A model generated the notes under the pieces. It saw only the letters and a list, made by a program, of their open reading frames with translations, had not been told where the DNA came from and ran no database searches. This document shows positions 8,790 to 17,671 of a DNA stretch of 64,000 bases, in pieces. Position 1 is the first letter of the stretch, and the number at the start of each line of letters is the position of its first letter. Origin of the DNA: Thermococcus eurythermalis (lineage in GTDB: Archaea > Methanobacteriota_B > Thermococci > Thermococcales > Thermococcaceae). The stretch covers positions 1,426,001-1,490,000 of the forward strand of contig NZ_CP008887.1 in NCBI RefSeq assembly GCF_000769655.1. Reading direction: 5' to 3'. The position numbers were made by a program, and so were the translations under genes.

Positions 8790-8802
8790 GGTCTTTTTGG
8801 CT

Positions 8803-9747
8803 TTATCCTTCGAAATGGGCTTTAACGCCCTCGTCATCGTAGAGGTAGAAGCCCCAGCTGTTCGGAATCGTCGGGTCGTCTATGACAGTGACTACCTCGC
8901 TCCCGATTCTCTCGCCGAGCATGTCGGGCTTGACAAAGCTCTCTCCCGCCTGGGCGGCTTCCCTACCAAAAATCCTGTCGGACTCGTAGGGGTGGCCGAC
9001 GCTCTCGTGAACCGCTATGCCAGCGACTTCAGGGCTTATGACGAGGTCAACCCTCCCTTCCGGTGGCTTCTTGCCCTCGGTTATGAGCCTCTTCAGGGCT
9101 TTGACGTCCTTCACCGCCCAGTTCCAGGGCTCGTCCTTCTCGATTAGCTCGAAACCACCGGAAAAGGCCCTCTGGACGAAGGGCGCCTGCTCCATCTGAC
9201 CGTTCTCGAAGACAACGAGGTTATAAGTTACCGAAACGCGCGGGATTTTGCTCTTTACGTAGGCCCCCTCGCTGTTTACGAAGACCTTCTTCCATAGCTG
9301 GTCGGAGTACATCAGGTAGCGCATGGGAACGTTCACGCCGGTGGCTTTAACCTCCTCCTCGATTTTCCGGAGGATTTCTAACTTCTCTTCCGGGGAAACG
9401 TCCCTGAAGTCCTTCTTCATCTTGACCTTGTAGGAAACGCGGTGGAAGTCCTCTTCTGAAAAGCGAATTGGCTCGTTTCTCACCTTGGAGGCCGCTCTGG
9501 CTAGCTTAACGGCCTTCTTGACGGCCTCAGCGACGCTCTCCTTCGTGAGGACGTTGGTGCTTGCGAAGCCCATGCCTCCCCCGACTAAAACCCTGATGCC
9601 AATCCCCCTGTCGGCGAGTATCTCAAGGCCTTCGGGATTGCCGTTCTTCATGGCCAGAGAAGTGCCGTTCTTCTCCTCAAAGCGAGCCTCGGCATAGCTT
9701 GCCCCCAGTTCGAGGGCTTTCTCAACGGCAAATTCCAGAAGTTCCAT
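8803..9747 (-). pseudogene. tldD: tldD, severed 5' part with the metal-binding motif
   Basis: 314 residues from ATG 9747 (after GAGGTGGTG) to a stop reached as soon as the frame leaves conserved TldD sequence. The metalloprotease motif HESVGH (HExxxH) is present in IAVHESVGHPYESDRIFG, and the frame ends at DDEGVKAHFEG, where family members continue for roughly 110-150 more residues. The last part of that missing stretch survives at 5943-6062, but about 115 residues in between are absent, so insertion of the cassette came with loss of tldD sequence. Known TldD pairs with TldE to cleave unfolded or leader peptides; the third conserved region carrying the remaining metal ligand is missing, so this product should be inactive. 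Confidence 0.88.
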
Positions 9748-9902
9748 GCACACCACCTCGGATTAATGCATATAATAGTCCATAGAAGAGTATAAAAGTC
9801 TTTCCGTTTAGATGGATATCGAAAAGAAGAGAAGGCTTAAGTGTTCTTCTCATCATTAAATTCGGAAAGAGAGAAAATGTGTACGAATGAGAGATGCCCA
9901 AG

Positions 9903-10196
9903 CTAAAACTTCTCCTCGCACTCGCACGGCTTCTTCCCGCAGTAGGGACAGACGCCGGGGTACTTCTTCTTAGCCGCTTCCTCAATATCGATGTCAAGCA
10001 GGTTGGCCAAGCTGGCGAGCCACGCTAAAACGTCGGCGAACTCTTCCTCCATCGCCTCGCGGTCTCTCTTCCTTATCGCCTCGCTCAGTTCACCGACTTC
10101 CTCCACGAACCAGAGAAAGGTTCTCTCAACGCCCCTCTTTGAGTCCTTGTGGAAGTAGATTTCCTTAATCATCTCCTGGAATTCCCTGAGCTCCAT
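9903..10196 (-). CDS. MazG-like nucleotide pyrophosphohydrolase with C-terminal Zn motif
   Basis: A 97-residue protein. The all-alpha NTP pyrophosphohydrolase signature is clear: W-x2-EEVGELSEAIRK (E-x-x-E pair) and then EEFADVLAWLASLAN (E-x-x-D), the four acids that bind Mg2+. Such enzymes hydrolyse (d)NTPs, often damaged ones, to the monophosphate. The tail holds CPYCGKKPCEC, a small Cys cluster likely to bind zinc. The start is ATG 10196, after GGTGGTGA; the frame further upstream has only a TTG. It lies next to the tRNA-Arg gene and apart from clear operon partners. Confidence 0.8.
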   Translation of the reverse strand: MELREFQEMIKEIYFHKDSKRGVERTFLWFVEEVGELSEAIRKRDREAMEEEFADVLAWLASLANLLDIDIEEAAKKKYPGVCPYCGKKPCECEEKF

Positions 10197-10217
10197 GTTC
10201 ACCACCAAAAAGAGTTC

Positions 10218-10294
<77 letters not shown>

Positions 10295-10356
10295 TCGCTC
10301 CTAAGGTTCCGGGGTGCTCTTATAAAAGTTGCGGTGGGGAGGAAAAAAGAGAAAGC

Positions 10357-12369
10357 TCAGCGCCTCCTCCTGAGGAGGAGTGGCACCACGGCCAGTCCAA
10401 CCACCGCGGCCGGGCCGCAGATTCCGCTCTCCTCTCCAGCGGTTGAGGTAGCGGTTGGGGGCTTGCTGGGGGTCACATTGAGCTCCTTGGTGACAACGGC
10501 CTTGTTTCCGTAGAAGTCCTCGGCCACTATCTCGAGCCTGTACTTGCCGGACTCAAGCCCGGGCAGCTGGACGATGTAGAACGTGTCGCCAGGCTTTCCG
10601 CTGGACGGCTCGGCCGGGAACCTGTCAACCTTGCCGTACTTGACAGGGTTTCCGTCGGAGTCATAGATGACCGCGTAGAGGTCCCTTATTCCGAGGTTGT
10701 CCTGGGCTGTGAAGTAGACGACAAAGTTTGAGTTGGGCCTGGGGTGGCTGGGCTGGAGGTAGGCAATCTGGACGACCGGCTTCTCGGTGTCCTTACCCGT
10801 GTCAATAACGAGCTGGGACACTCCCTGCGGAATCGTCACGTTGAGGAGCATGTAGTACCGGCCCGCTATCTCCCTGGAGGTGATGACCTTGTATGTGATG
10901 TTGGTGGCGTCGGGGTCGACCTCGGCGTTGGTCGGAACCTGGACGGCTATTGGGCCGGTGACGCTGTGGTCAAGGTCGTTGAAGAACTTGAGCGCCGTTC
11001 CAAAGTCAGTCTCGTGCTTGAATATTATGAACCTCTGGGGAACTGGGACGCTCATGAAGTCGCTCTTGACCTTGTTGTCTTCGATGTCCACGGAGACGTA
11101 GGGCATCTCAACGTTGCCGTTCTCGTCCACGACGACGAGGTTGCTTCCGTACCAGGTCGGGCTGTACCTCGGGTTGGCCGGTGGGTTGGGCTCCTTATCG
11201 GGGGCTCCAGTCGAGGTAAGGGTCAGGAAGTAGTGCTTGTTTCCGTTCTTGTCGGTGTAGAGCCAGTACATGTCATGGTGGATGTGGCCGCTCAGGGTGA
11301 GAACCACGTTGTACTTGACAACGTCCTCAAGGAAGCGCTTGGAGATTTCCTCCTGACTGGCCCAAGATGCCCTGAGGAGGCCCTTAATCTCGTCCCAGTC
11401 GGCGTTTGGGTCGAGGTTCTCTATAACGCCTCCGAGGTAGTTCCAGCGGGGGTTGAAGAAGTACGGGTGGTGGTAGAGGATTATCGGGATGTAGTCCCTG
11501 TGCTCCTCAAGAACTTTCTCCATCCACTCAATCTGCTCCATTGTCGGGTAGCCCTGGTCGCCTCCCGTGTCCAGGCCTATTATGAGGAACTTGCCGATGG
11601 TCACGTAGAAGTACCTCGGGCCGATGACCTGGGTGTAGATGGTCGGCGGGTCGTCGTGGTTGCCCTTGATTCCCACGATTGGAAGTCCCGATGCGGAGGT
11701 AAGCCTGGTGATGTCATAGATTATGTTGTACGCGGTCGCGTCACCGCTCGTGTCGACCTCGTCACCGGTGTTGACGAGGATTGTAGCGTCGTTCATGGCC
11801 CAGTACTGGTAGGCGCTGTAGGTCGCAACGACGCTGTGGAGCGGAATCGGGTTCGAACACATCTCTTCGAGCTTGTAGATGCTACTCTGGAAGTAGTTTT
11901 CGCAAACGTACCCGACCTTGGCACCGGTTGTAATGTGGGTGTCGCTGACCCACGCGATCTTGAGGGTCTTGGGCCACTCCTTGAAGACCTTGAGGCCGTT
12001 TGGGAGAACGAGGGTTCCCTTGTCCGTCTTTATAAGGAGGAAGTAATCGTCGGGAGCAACGTCGTTGGGGACACCGACAACAACCGTGCTCATGTCATTG
12101 CCTGCTGGTGCCGTGGCACTGAGTATTGGAAGCTGGTAGGGGCCATGAAGAATTGAGACGGCCTCTATACCTTTCACATCGAGGTCATTGCCTTTCATGT
12201 ATAGGGTGAAATTACCCCCGGGCACTGCAAACGCTGGAACGGCTGGAGCTGGTTGATAAAGGAACTCGCTATAGGTCGTAGAGTACTCCTCGGCAAGTGC
12301 TGGGACTCCCCCAAGCACAGAAACCGCAGTTGCAAAAGCCATCAGCAGGGCTAGTAATCTTTTAACCAT
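10357..12369 (-). CDS. secreted CGP-CTERM metallophosphoesterase
   Basis: A 670-residue surface protein. Residues 1-27 are a signal peptide (RLLALLMAFATAVSVLGG…ALA). The calcineurin-type phosphoesterase core has all metal-site motifs in order: VSDTH, NTGDEVD, GNHD, YHHPYF and SGHIHHD (roughly residues 145-350). Beyond about residue 540 is a beta-sandwich region (FVVYFTAQDNLGIRDLYAV). The end is a Thr/Ser-rich linker, then CGPAAVVGLAVVPLLLRRRR, the CGP-CTERM sorting tail of Thermococcales, so the protein is predicted to be anchored at the cell surface. It probably cleaves phosphoesters outside the cell; the true substrate is unknown. Confidence 0.88.
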   Translation of the reverse strand: MVKRLLALLMAFATAVSVLGGVPALAEEYSTTYSEFLYQPAPAVPAFAVPGGNFTLYMKGNDLDVKGIEAVSILHGPYQLPILSATAPAGNDMSTVVVGVPNDVAPDDYFLLIKTDKGTLVLPNGLKVFKEWPKTLKIAWVSDTHITTGAKVGYVCENYFQSSIYKLEEMCSNPIPLHSVVATYSAYQYWAMNDATILVNTGDEVDTSGDATAYNIIYDITRLTSASGLPIVGIKGNHDDPPTIYTQVIGPRYFYVTIGKFLIIGLDTGGDQGYPTMEQIEWMEKVLEEHRDYIPIILYHHPYFFNPRWNYLGGVIENLDPNADWDEIKGLLRASWASQEEISKRFLEDVVKYNVVLTLSGHIHHDMYWLYTDKNGNKHYFLTLTSTGAPDKEPNPPANPRYSPTWYGSNLVVVDENGNVEMPYVSVDIEDNKVKSDFMSVPVPQRFIIFKHETDFGTALKFFNDLDHSVTGPIAVQVPTNAEVDPDATNITYKVITSREIAGRYYMLLNVTIPQGVSQLVIDTGKDTEKPVVQIAYLQPSHPRPNSNFVVYFTAQDNLGIRDLYAVIYDSDGNPVKYGKVDRFPAEPSSGKPGDTFYIVQLPGLESGKYRLEIVAEDFYGNKAVVTKELNVTPSKPPTATSTAGEESGICGPAAVVGLAVVPLLLRRRR

Positions 12370-12442
12370 GCTATCACCGTCAAAATGGGGGAGAAAACGC
12401 TTAAAACATTTCCCGTTCGGAATCTGTTCAAGAGGACTTCCA

Positions 12443-13021
12443 TCACTTCCTGTTTTGAGCTTTTCCCGTCAAGAGCTCAACGATATATTGGGCTGTGGGG
12501 GAACTGCCACCAAGGTGGTTGTAAAGGGAGTGCATCTTAAGGATCTCTTCCCTCAGCGATTCCCCAGGTCTCACGCGGTAGCGGGTGAACAGGACGGCCA
12601 TCTCAACGAGTATGCAGTCCGCCCTGCTGAAAGGCCTCAGGGGAAGTTTCCCTTCGATTTCTCCCTCGGGAATAAGCTCGCAGAGCAGGACTTCGGTCTC
12701 GCCGAGTTCATCTTTCCAGCGCTTGACCCTGCTCTCAACCCGGCCGTAGAGGCCGGGCAGGCCCTCAATCCAGCGGTAGCCGTTTTTCTCGACGAACTCA
12801 AGCGTTACGGGCAGATTTAGTGCAGTCCTGACGAGCAGTTCCGGGTCGTTGGTGGACTGGATTGAGGCTTTACCGGTCTCAAGAACTTCTCGGAAGCTCC
12901 TCCCCGGAAAGAGCTTGAACCTGAGCTTCTCACCTTCTCTAACAACCCCCACCGGGGTGACGTTCGACTTGGTAACAAGGATAACCTCGTAAACTTTCCC
13001 TTCATCAAAGTAGCTCAGCAT
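12443..13021 (-). CDS. DUF447-family protein
   Basis: A 192-residue soluble protein of the archaeal DUF447 family: YEVILVTKSNVTPVGVVREGEKLRFKL at the front, then FREVLETGKASIQSTNDPELLVRTAL, which has the look of a split-barrel flavin-binding fold, and a helical C-terminal half. Its enzymatic role is not established. I start it at ATG 13021, preceded by GGTGGTAGGT, rather than GTG 13030. It follows the ABC ATPase gene by 46 bases on the same strand and could be co-transcribed with the iron-type importer. Confidence 0.65.
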   Translation of the reverse strand: MLSYFDEGKVYEVILVTKSNVTPVGVVREGEKLRFKLFPGRSFREVLETGKASIQSTNDPELLVRTALNLPVTLEFVEKNGYRWIEGLPGLYGRVESRVKRWKDELGETEVLLCELIPEGEIEGKLPLRPFSRADCILVEMAVLFTRYRVRPGESLREEILKMHSLYNHLGGSSPTAQYIVELLTGKAQNRK

Positions 13022-13066
13022 ACCTACCACCGGCCAGGTAAGGAAGAGAAAAGAGAGTTTAAAGGT

Positions 13067-14131
13067 TTAGAGGTTCTGCTTGGGCAGGACTATTATGTCG
13101 TCCCTGTCTATGTAGAACGTAACCGGCTGGGTGGGCCTGAGGTTGGCTATCTCCTTGTCGCTTATGGCCCTGGCTATGATTCTCGTCTCGCCGAAGAGGC
13201 CGACGACCTCGGTGAAGAAGCCGTAGTACTCAATGAGGTCTACGGTTCCCTCAAGCGAGACTGTGTTCTCGCCGGGCCTGAACTTTATGCGCTCCGGCCT
13301 TATGACGAGGACGACGTTGTCGCTCTTCTCGGTGTAGTGGAGGCCCTCAAGGCGGAAGCTCTCGAACTCAACCGTAACGCGGTCGCCGTCCCTCTCGACG
13401 ACTTTGGCCGGAATAACGTTGGTCTTGCCCATGAAGCTGGCAACGAACTCGGTCTTCGGCCTCTCGTAGATGTCCCTCGGGGTTCCGACCTGCTCGACGG
13501 TTCCGACGTTCATGACGGCAATCCTGTCGCTTATTGCCATTGCCTCTTCCTGGTCGTGGGTAACGTAGATGACTGTTATTCCGAGCTCGCGCTGAATCCT
13601 TCTGATTTCCGAACGCATCTCAAGCCTGAGCTTTGCGTCGAGGTTGCTGAGCGGCTCGTCAAGGAGGAGAACCTTCGGCTCGACAACGAGAGCCCTCGCG
13701 ATTGCGACACGCTGCTGCTGTCCGCCGGAAAGCTGGGTAGGATAGCGGTTCTCGAAGCCCTTGAGCTTGACGAGCTCAAGCGCCCACTCGACCCTCTTCT
13801 TGATTTCCTCTTTCGGAACCTTCCTTATCTTGAGGCCGTAAGCGACGTTGTCAAAGACCGTCATGTGGGGCCAGAGGGCGTAGTTCTGGAAGACGAGCAC
13901 GGCACCGCGCTGGTAGGAGGGGAGGTAAGTGACCTCCTCGTCGCCGAAGTAGACGTGTCCGCTGTCGGGGTAGTCGAGACCAGCTATGATTCTCAGCGTC
14001 GTGGATTTTCCACACCCGCTCGGGCCGAGCAGGGTGAAGAGCTCCTTGTGCTTTATGTGAAGGCTTATCCCCTTTAACGCGGTCGTTCCATCGAAGGTCT
14101 TCACGATGTTCTCAAGCTTAACGTCAACCAT
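13067..14131 (-). CDS. ABC transporter ATP-binding protein (FbpC-like)
   Basis: A 354-residue ATPase. It has Walker [10 protein letters not shown], signature [10 protein letters not shown], Walker [15 protein letters not shown] and the H-loop VTHDQEEA, followed by a TOBE-type regulatory region (IRPERIKF, about residue 265 onward). The start is ATG 14131 after GAGGTGGTGA; the longer frame begins inside the permease gene. It powers the import system formed with the fused permease (14145-15989) and the lipoprotein receptor (16152-17600). The closest known relatives by layout are Fe3+ (Fbp/Afu) importers, but putrescine or thiamine systems look similar. Confidence 0.85.
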   Translation of the reverse strand: MVDVKLENIVKTFDGTTALKGISLHIKHKELFTLLGPSGCGKSTTLRIIAGLDYPDSGHVYFGDEEVTYLPSYQRGAVLVFQNYALWPHMTVFDNVAYGLKIRKVPKEEIKKRVEWALELVKLKGFENRYPTQLSGGQQQRVAIARALVVEPKVLLLDEPLSNLDAKLRLEMRSEIRRIQRELGITVIYVTHDQEEAMAISDRIAVMNVGTVEQVGTPRDIYERPKTEFVASFMGKTNVIPAKVVERDGDRVTVEFESFRLEGLHYTEKSDNVVLVIRPERIKFRPGENTVSLEGTVDLIEYYGFFTEVVGLFGETRIIARAISDKEIANLRPTQPVTFYIDRDDIIVLPKQNL

Positions 14132-14144
14132 CTCAATCACCACC

Positions 14145-15989
14145 TCAGGTAAGACCAATGAAGGAGTACCTCTGCTTGGTTATTACGTTGGCTATAACAA
14201 TCGCCGCTATCTGCACGAGCATGAGGAAAACGCCGAGTGCAGCTGCAAGGTTGGCACTTCCAACGGCGCCTATGATGAGCTCCCTCATCTTGGCCGTTAT
14301 CGGGTACCACGTTGAGTTGATGGAACCGAGGGTAATGCCGACGCTGGTTTCACTCATACAGTAGACGAAGCTTAGCATCGCTCCGCCGAGCAGGTTGAGT
14401 GAAATCATGGGCAGGAGTATGCTGGTGAGGGCCTTCCACCTGCCTGCTCCAAGGTTCATCGCGGCCTCTTCAAGCGAGACGTGAACCTGCTGGAGGCCGG
14501 CGGAGATTGAGCGTGCCGCGAAGGGCAGACGCCTGATGGAGTACGCCAGTATCAGCGCCGCTCCCGGGAAGAAGTACAGCAGGTTCGTTGGGTCGAAGAT
14601 GGTGCCCTTGAACGGCGGAACCGTCGAGAAGAAGAAGAAATAGCTCATTGCTATGACGATTCCGGGGACGGCTATAGGTATTGTGGCGAGGCTGTCGAGT
14701 ATCGGGGCGAGCTTGGCCTTCTTGAACCTACTCGAGGCGTAGGAGGCCGTCAGGGACAGGAGGATGATAATGATTATTGCGACCGTTGAGTACATCACGC
14801 TGTTGATGATGACGCGCTCTATGTCGGGCTGGGTCACTATGGCTTTCATGTTCTCAAGGGTGAACCCACTCGGCCAGGTGCCGTACCACGTCTTTGAGAA
14901 GGCAAGCAGGACAACACCAATCTGGGGGAAGATTGTTATCAGCAGGAGAGGAACGGCGACGAAGGCTATTATGAGGGCCTGCCACCACTTGGGCTTGGCG
15001 ACCCTCGGCTTCCACCTGCCGCCCTTGCTGAGCATCGCGTACTGCTTGAGGCCGACGTACCAGCGGACGGCGAGGAACATTACGACGGCTATAGTAAGCA
15101 TTATCAGGGCCAGGGCGGCCATCTGCGGGTTGCCGACTGCAAAGCCGGAGACGAAGGAGCTGTAAATCTGGTAGGACATGAGCTTCTTGGCTATGGCGCT
15201 TCCCTGGAAGACGATTGGGGCCGCGAGGTCTTCAAGGCTGAAGATTCCGACGAGGATTGCACCCGCCATTATTCCAGGCATTGCGAGCGGAAGGGTTACC
15301 GTCCTGAAGAGGTGGAAGCCCTTGCTGCCGAGGTTCTCGGCCTGCTCTTCGAGGCTGGGGTCTATGTTGATGAAGCTCGCGTAGGCGTTGAGGTAGACTA
15401 TCGGGTAGTAGGTTATCGTCTGGGCGATTATGACACCGACGAGACCGTCAATCCATATCGGCTTCGGGAAGAGGTGGAGGTGCTCGTGGAAAATCCAGTT
15501 GATGATTCCGTCTGGGAGGAACATCTTCTTGACAACGACGACGTTGACGAACGGGGTGACGAGGAGCGGGATGAAGAGGAGGACGCGCATTATGTTCTTG
15601 CCCGGAAAGTCATAGCGGGCCATTATGAACGCGAAGAACGTTCCGAGAAGCGTTGTCAGAATCATGACGCTTATTGAGACTATTATTGAGTTGAGGACAA
15701 CGCCGAAGTCCCAACCGTAGAAGTGGTAAACTTCTCTGCCGCCGTACTCGATGGTCTTTACCAGGTATCCCCCGGGATGGGGGTTGAAGTAGTAGTTTGA
15801 CTCGAAGATGCTCTTGAACCAGTAGAGGGAGAAGTGCTCGTTGTACTTGAAGGCAGTTCCGAGCATCACTAGAACCGGAATCACCAGAAAGCCCACCAGG
15901 TAGAGCAGCGGGAACAGGAATGACACTATGACAACTGGGTCCGGCAAAGGCGTTCCAAAAAACCTTTCACTCCACTTGCTGACCTTCAT
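14145..15989 (-). CDS. ABC transporter permease, two fused domains (FbpB-like)
   Basis: A 614-residue membrane protein made of two homologous permease halves of about six segments each. Both carry the EAA loop that contacts the ATPase: EEQAENLGSKGFHLFRTVTLP in the first half and EEAAMNLGAGRWKALTSILLP in the second. Such duplicated permeases are typical of Fe3+-type importers (FbpB). The start ATG 15989 follows GGGAGGTAACACTG. The gene lies between the receptor gene upstream and the ATPase downstream, with a 13-base gap to the latter. Confidence 0.88.
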   Translation of the reverse strand: MKVSKWSERFFGTPLPDPVVIVSFLFPLLYLVGFLVIPVLVMLGTAFKYNEHFSLYWFKSIFESNYYFNPHPGGYLVKTIEYGGREVYHFYGWDFGVVLNSIIVSISVMILTTLLGTFFAFIMARYDFPGKNIMRVLLFIPLLVTPFVNVVVVKKMFLPDGIINWIFHEHLHLFPKPIWIDGLVGVIIAQTITYYPIVYLNAYASFINIDPSLEEQAENLGSKGFHLFRTVTLPLAMPGIMAGAILVGIFSLEDLAAPIVFQGSAIAKKLMSYQIYSSFVSGFAVGNPQMAALALIMLTIAVVMFLAVRWYVGLKQYAMLSKGGRWKPRVAKPKWWQALIIAFVAVPLLLITIFPQIGVVLLAFSKTWYGTWPSGFTLENMKAIVTQPDIERVIINSVMYSTVAIIIIILLSLTASYASSRFKKAKLAPILDSLATIPIAVPGIVIAMSYFFFFSTVPPFKGTIFDPTNLLYFFPGAALILAYSIRRLPFAARSISAGLQQVHVSLEEAAMNLGAGRWKALTSILLPMISLNLLGGAMLSFVYCMSETSVGITLGSINSTWYPITAKMRELIIGAVGSANLAAALGVFLMLVQIAAIVIANVITKQRYSFIGLT

Positions 15990-16151
15990 CAGTGTTACCT
16001 CCCTGTGGTTTTTGAGTGTCCACAATTATCTTAAGGTTTGGCCACTTGTTTTAAAAGTTTCTGAAAAGATTTTGAAAATCCTTGGAAAATCTGGGAAGTT
16101 TTTCTTGACATGGCTCTGTTAAATCCAAAAAAATAGAATATGAAATTGGAG

Positions 16152-17600
16152 TCAGCCGGTTACTTTCTTGAGCTCATCGAGAACCTTCTGGTACTTATCC
16201 TGGGCGGCGTTCCTCCACTCCTGCATGAGCTGGCTCTGGAAGCCCGCGTCGGTGGCAATCCTGTCGTTTATCTTGGCGGCGTACTCTTCAGTGAAGGTGA
16301 CCATCTCGCCGGTATCCGGGTCCTTGAACTGAATTGGGGCGGTGAGCTCGTCCTTGAGCTTCTCGAACTGCTCCTCTGTTATCTTGCCGTCCTTGTAGGC
16401 CTTGACAAGTGCCATCCAGGCCTGGTGGAGCGGGCCGTTGACGTCAACGAGGGTGGCCTTGAAGTAGTACTGGAGGGAGTTAACGGTCTTGAGGGCCCTT
16501 GCATCGTCGAACGGGATTCCTTTGCTTGCAACGGAGATCTGATAGGCCTTGAGGAGGGCCGGGCGGGCCTCGGCGAAGGTCTTGCCCGCATATTCGCCGT
16601 TGAAGATAATCTTGGCCTCCTCCTCTGTGATGGTCTTGTTGAATATCTCGGCGTTAATCGGGAGCCTGTTTATGTCCTGGCTCATCCAGACAGCCTGTCC
16701 CTCGGTCAGAACCCAGTAAATGAAGGCCTGTGCCGCCTCAGGGTGCTGGGCGTTCTTGAGGAGGGCAATCGGGTCACCGTTGATAATACTTTCGCCTTCG
16801 GGGATGACGTACTCACAGTTCGGGTTCTGCCTCATGGCAGTGTAACCGTAGAAGTCGATGGTGTTTCCTGCGGCGATTTCACCGTTGATGACCGCATCTC
16901 TGACGGCGTCACTAGCCTCATAGACCTTGGAGTTCGCCGCGATGAGGGTCATAATCCTCCACCCTTCCTCCCAGCCGAAGGCCTGGAGGATAATCTGGTA
17001 AATCCTCGTGTTGGAGGTGCTCCTCGTCGGGTCTGCGATGCCGTACATCGGCGGGTCGCGGGCCCAGTCAGGGGAGGCTATGTCTTCCCACTTCTTGGGG
17101 AACGGGAGCCCCTGCTTTTCGAGAACTTCCTTGTTAACGGTGAAACCGAAGGACGAGAGCGCGGCGGCTATCCAGTAGACGTTACTCCCGTCTTTTCTAA
17201 CCATCTGCATTCCTGCGAGCTCCTCCGGAATCTGCTTGCCGATGAGCCCGAGTATCTTCTCGTCGGTTATCGGTGCGAGGTAGTCCATCTTGTACAGGTC
17301 ATCGAAAAGGGTCGGGCCTCCACCCCAGCCAACGTCGGCGCCCTTCTCTATGTAGCTCGGCCAGAGGGACTCCGGGACGCCTATGAACTTCAGGTCAACG
17401 ATGTTGTACTGCTTGGCTATGTCGCTCTTGAGGAAGAGTTGCTTGACCTTGTACTGGATGGTCGCGTCGTGCCTCGTGACGATTACAAGGGTTACTCCAC
17501 TGGTTCCGCTGCTTTCACTTCCACCGCTATTAATACAGCCGCTGGCCACAACGCTGAGGCCCAAAACGAGTATCAGGAAAATTCCAAGCGCGCGCCTCAT
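16152..17600 (-). CDS. ABC substrate-binding lipoprotein (Fe3+-type)
   Basis: A 482-residue receptor. Its N-terminal hydrophobic stretch ends in a lipobox-like VVASGC, followed by a Gly/Ser linker, so it is probably lipid-anchored outside the cell. The body resembles class II periplasmic-type iron-binding proteins (VIVTRHDATIQYKVKQLF; YGIADPTRSTSNTRIYQII). It is the first gene of the importer operon (receptor, fused permease, ATPase). GGTGGGGATT precedes ATG 17600, and a TTTTTTAAG box near 17630 may be its TATA. Metal specificity cannot be proven from sequence. Confidence 0.82.
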   Translation of the reverse strand: MRRALGIFLILVLGLSVVASGCINSGGSESSGTSGVTLVIVTRHDATIQYKVKQLFLKSDIAKQYNIVDLKFIGVPESLWPSYIEKGADVGWGGGPTLFDDLYKMDYLAPITDEKILGLIGKQIPEELAGMQMVRKDGSNVYWIAAALSSFGFTVNKEVLEKQGLPFPKKWEDIASPDWARDPPMYGIADPTRSTSNTRIYQIILQAFGWEEGWRIMTLIAANSKVYEASDAVRDAVINGEIAAGNTIDFYGYTAMRQNPNCEYVIPEGESIINGDPIALLKNAQHPEAAQAFIYWVLTEGQAVWMSQDINRLPINAEIFNKTITEEEAKIIFNGEYAGKTFAEARPALLKAYQISVASKGIPFDDARALKTVNSLQYYFKATLVDVNGPLHQAWMALVKAYKDGKITEEQFEKLKDELTAPIQFKDPDTGEMVTFTEEYAAKINDRIATDAGFQSQLMQEWRNAAQDKYQKVLDELKKVTG

Positions 17601-17671
17601 GGCAATCCCCACCCCAATTCGATACCCATCTTAAAAAAGGTGCTGGTGAAGAAGACTAAAAGAATGGAAAA

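Noticed and set aside
10744-12156. A 470-codon plus-strand frame opposite the metallophosphoesterase
   Set aside because: The opposite strand carries all five phosphoesterase motifs, a signal peptide and the CGP-CTERM tail; this one is a codon-bias shadow.
13067-17600. Firm naming of the ABC importer as iron-specific (fbpABC)
   Set aside because: The fused permease and receptor are Fe3+-type, but putrescine, thiamine and sulfate systems share this layout and no metal ligands can be proven, so no gene symbols are given.
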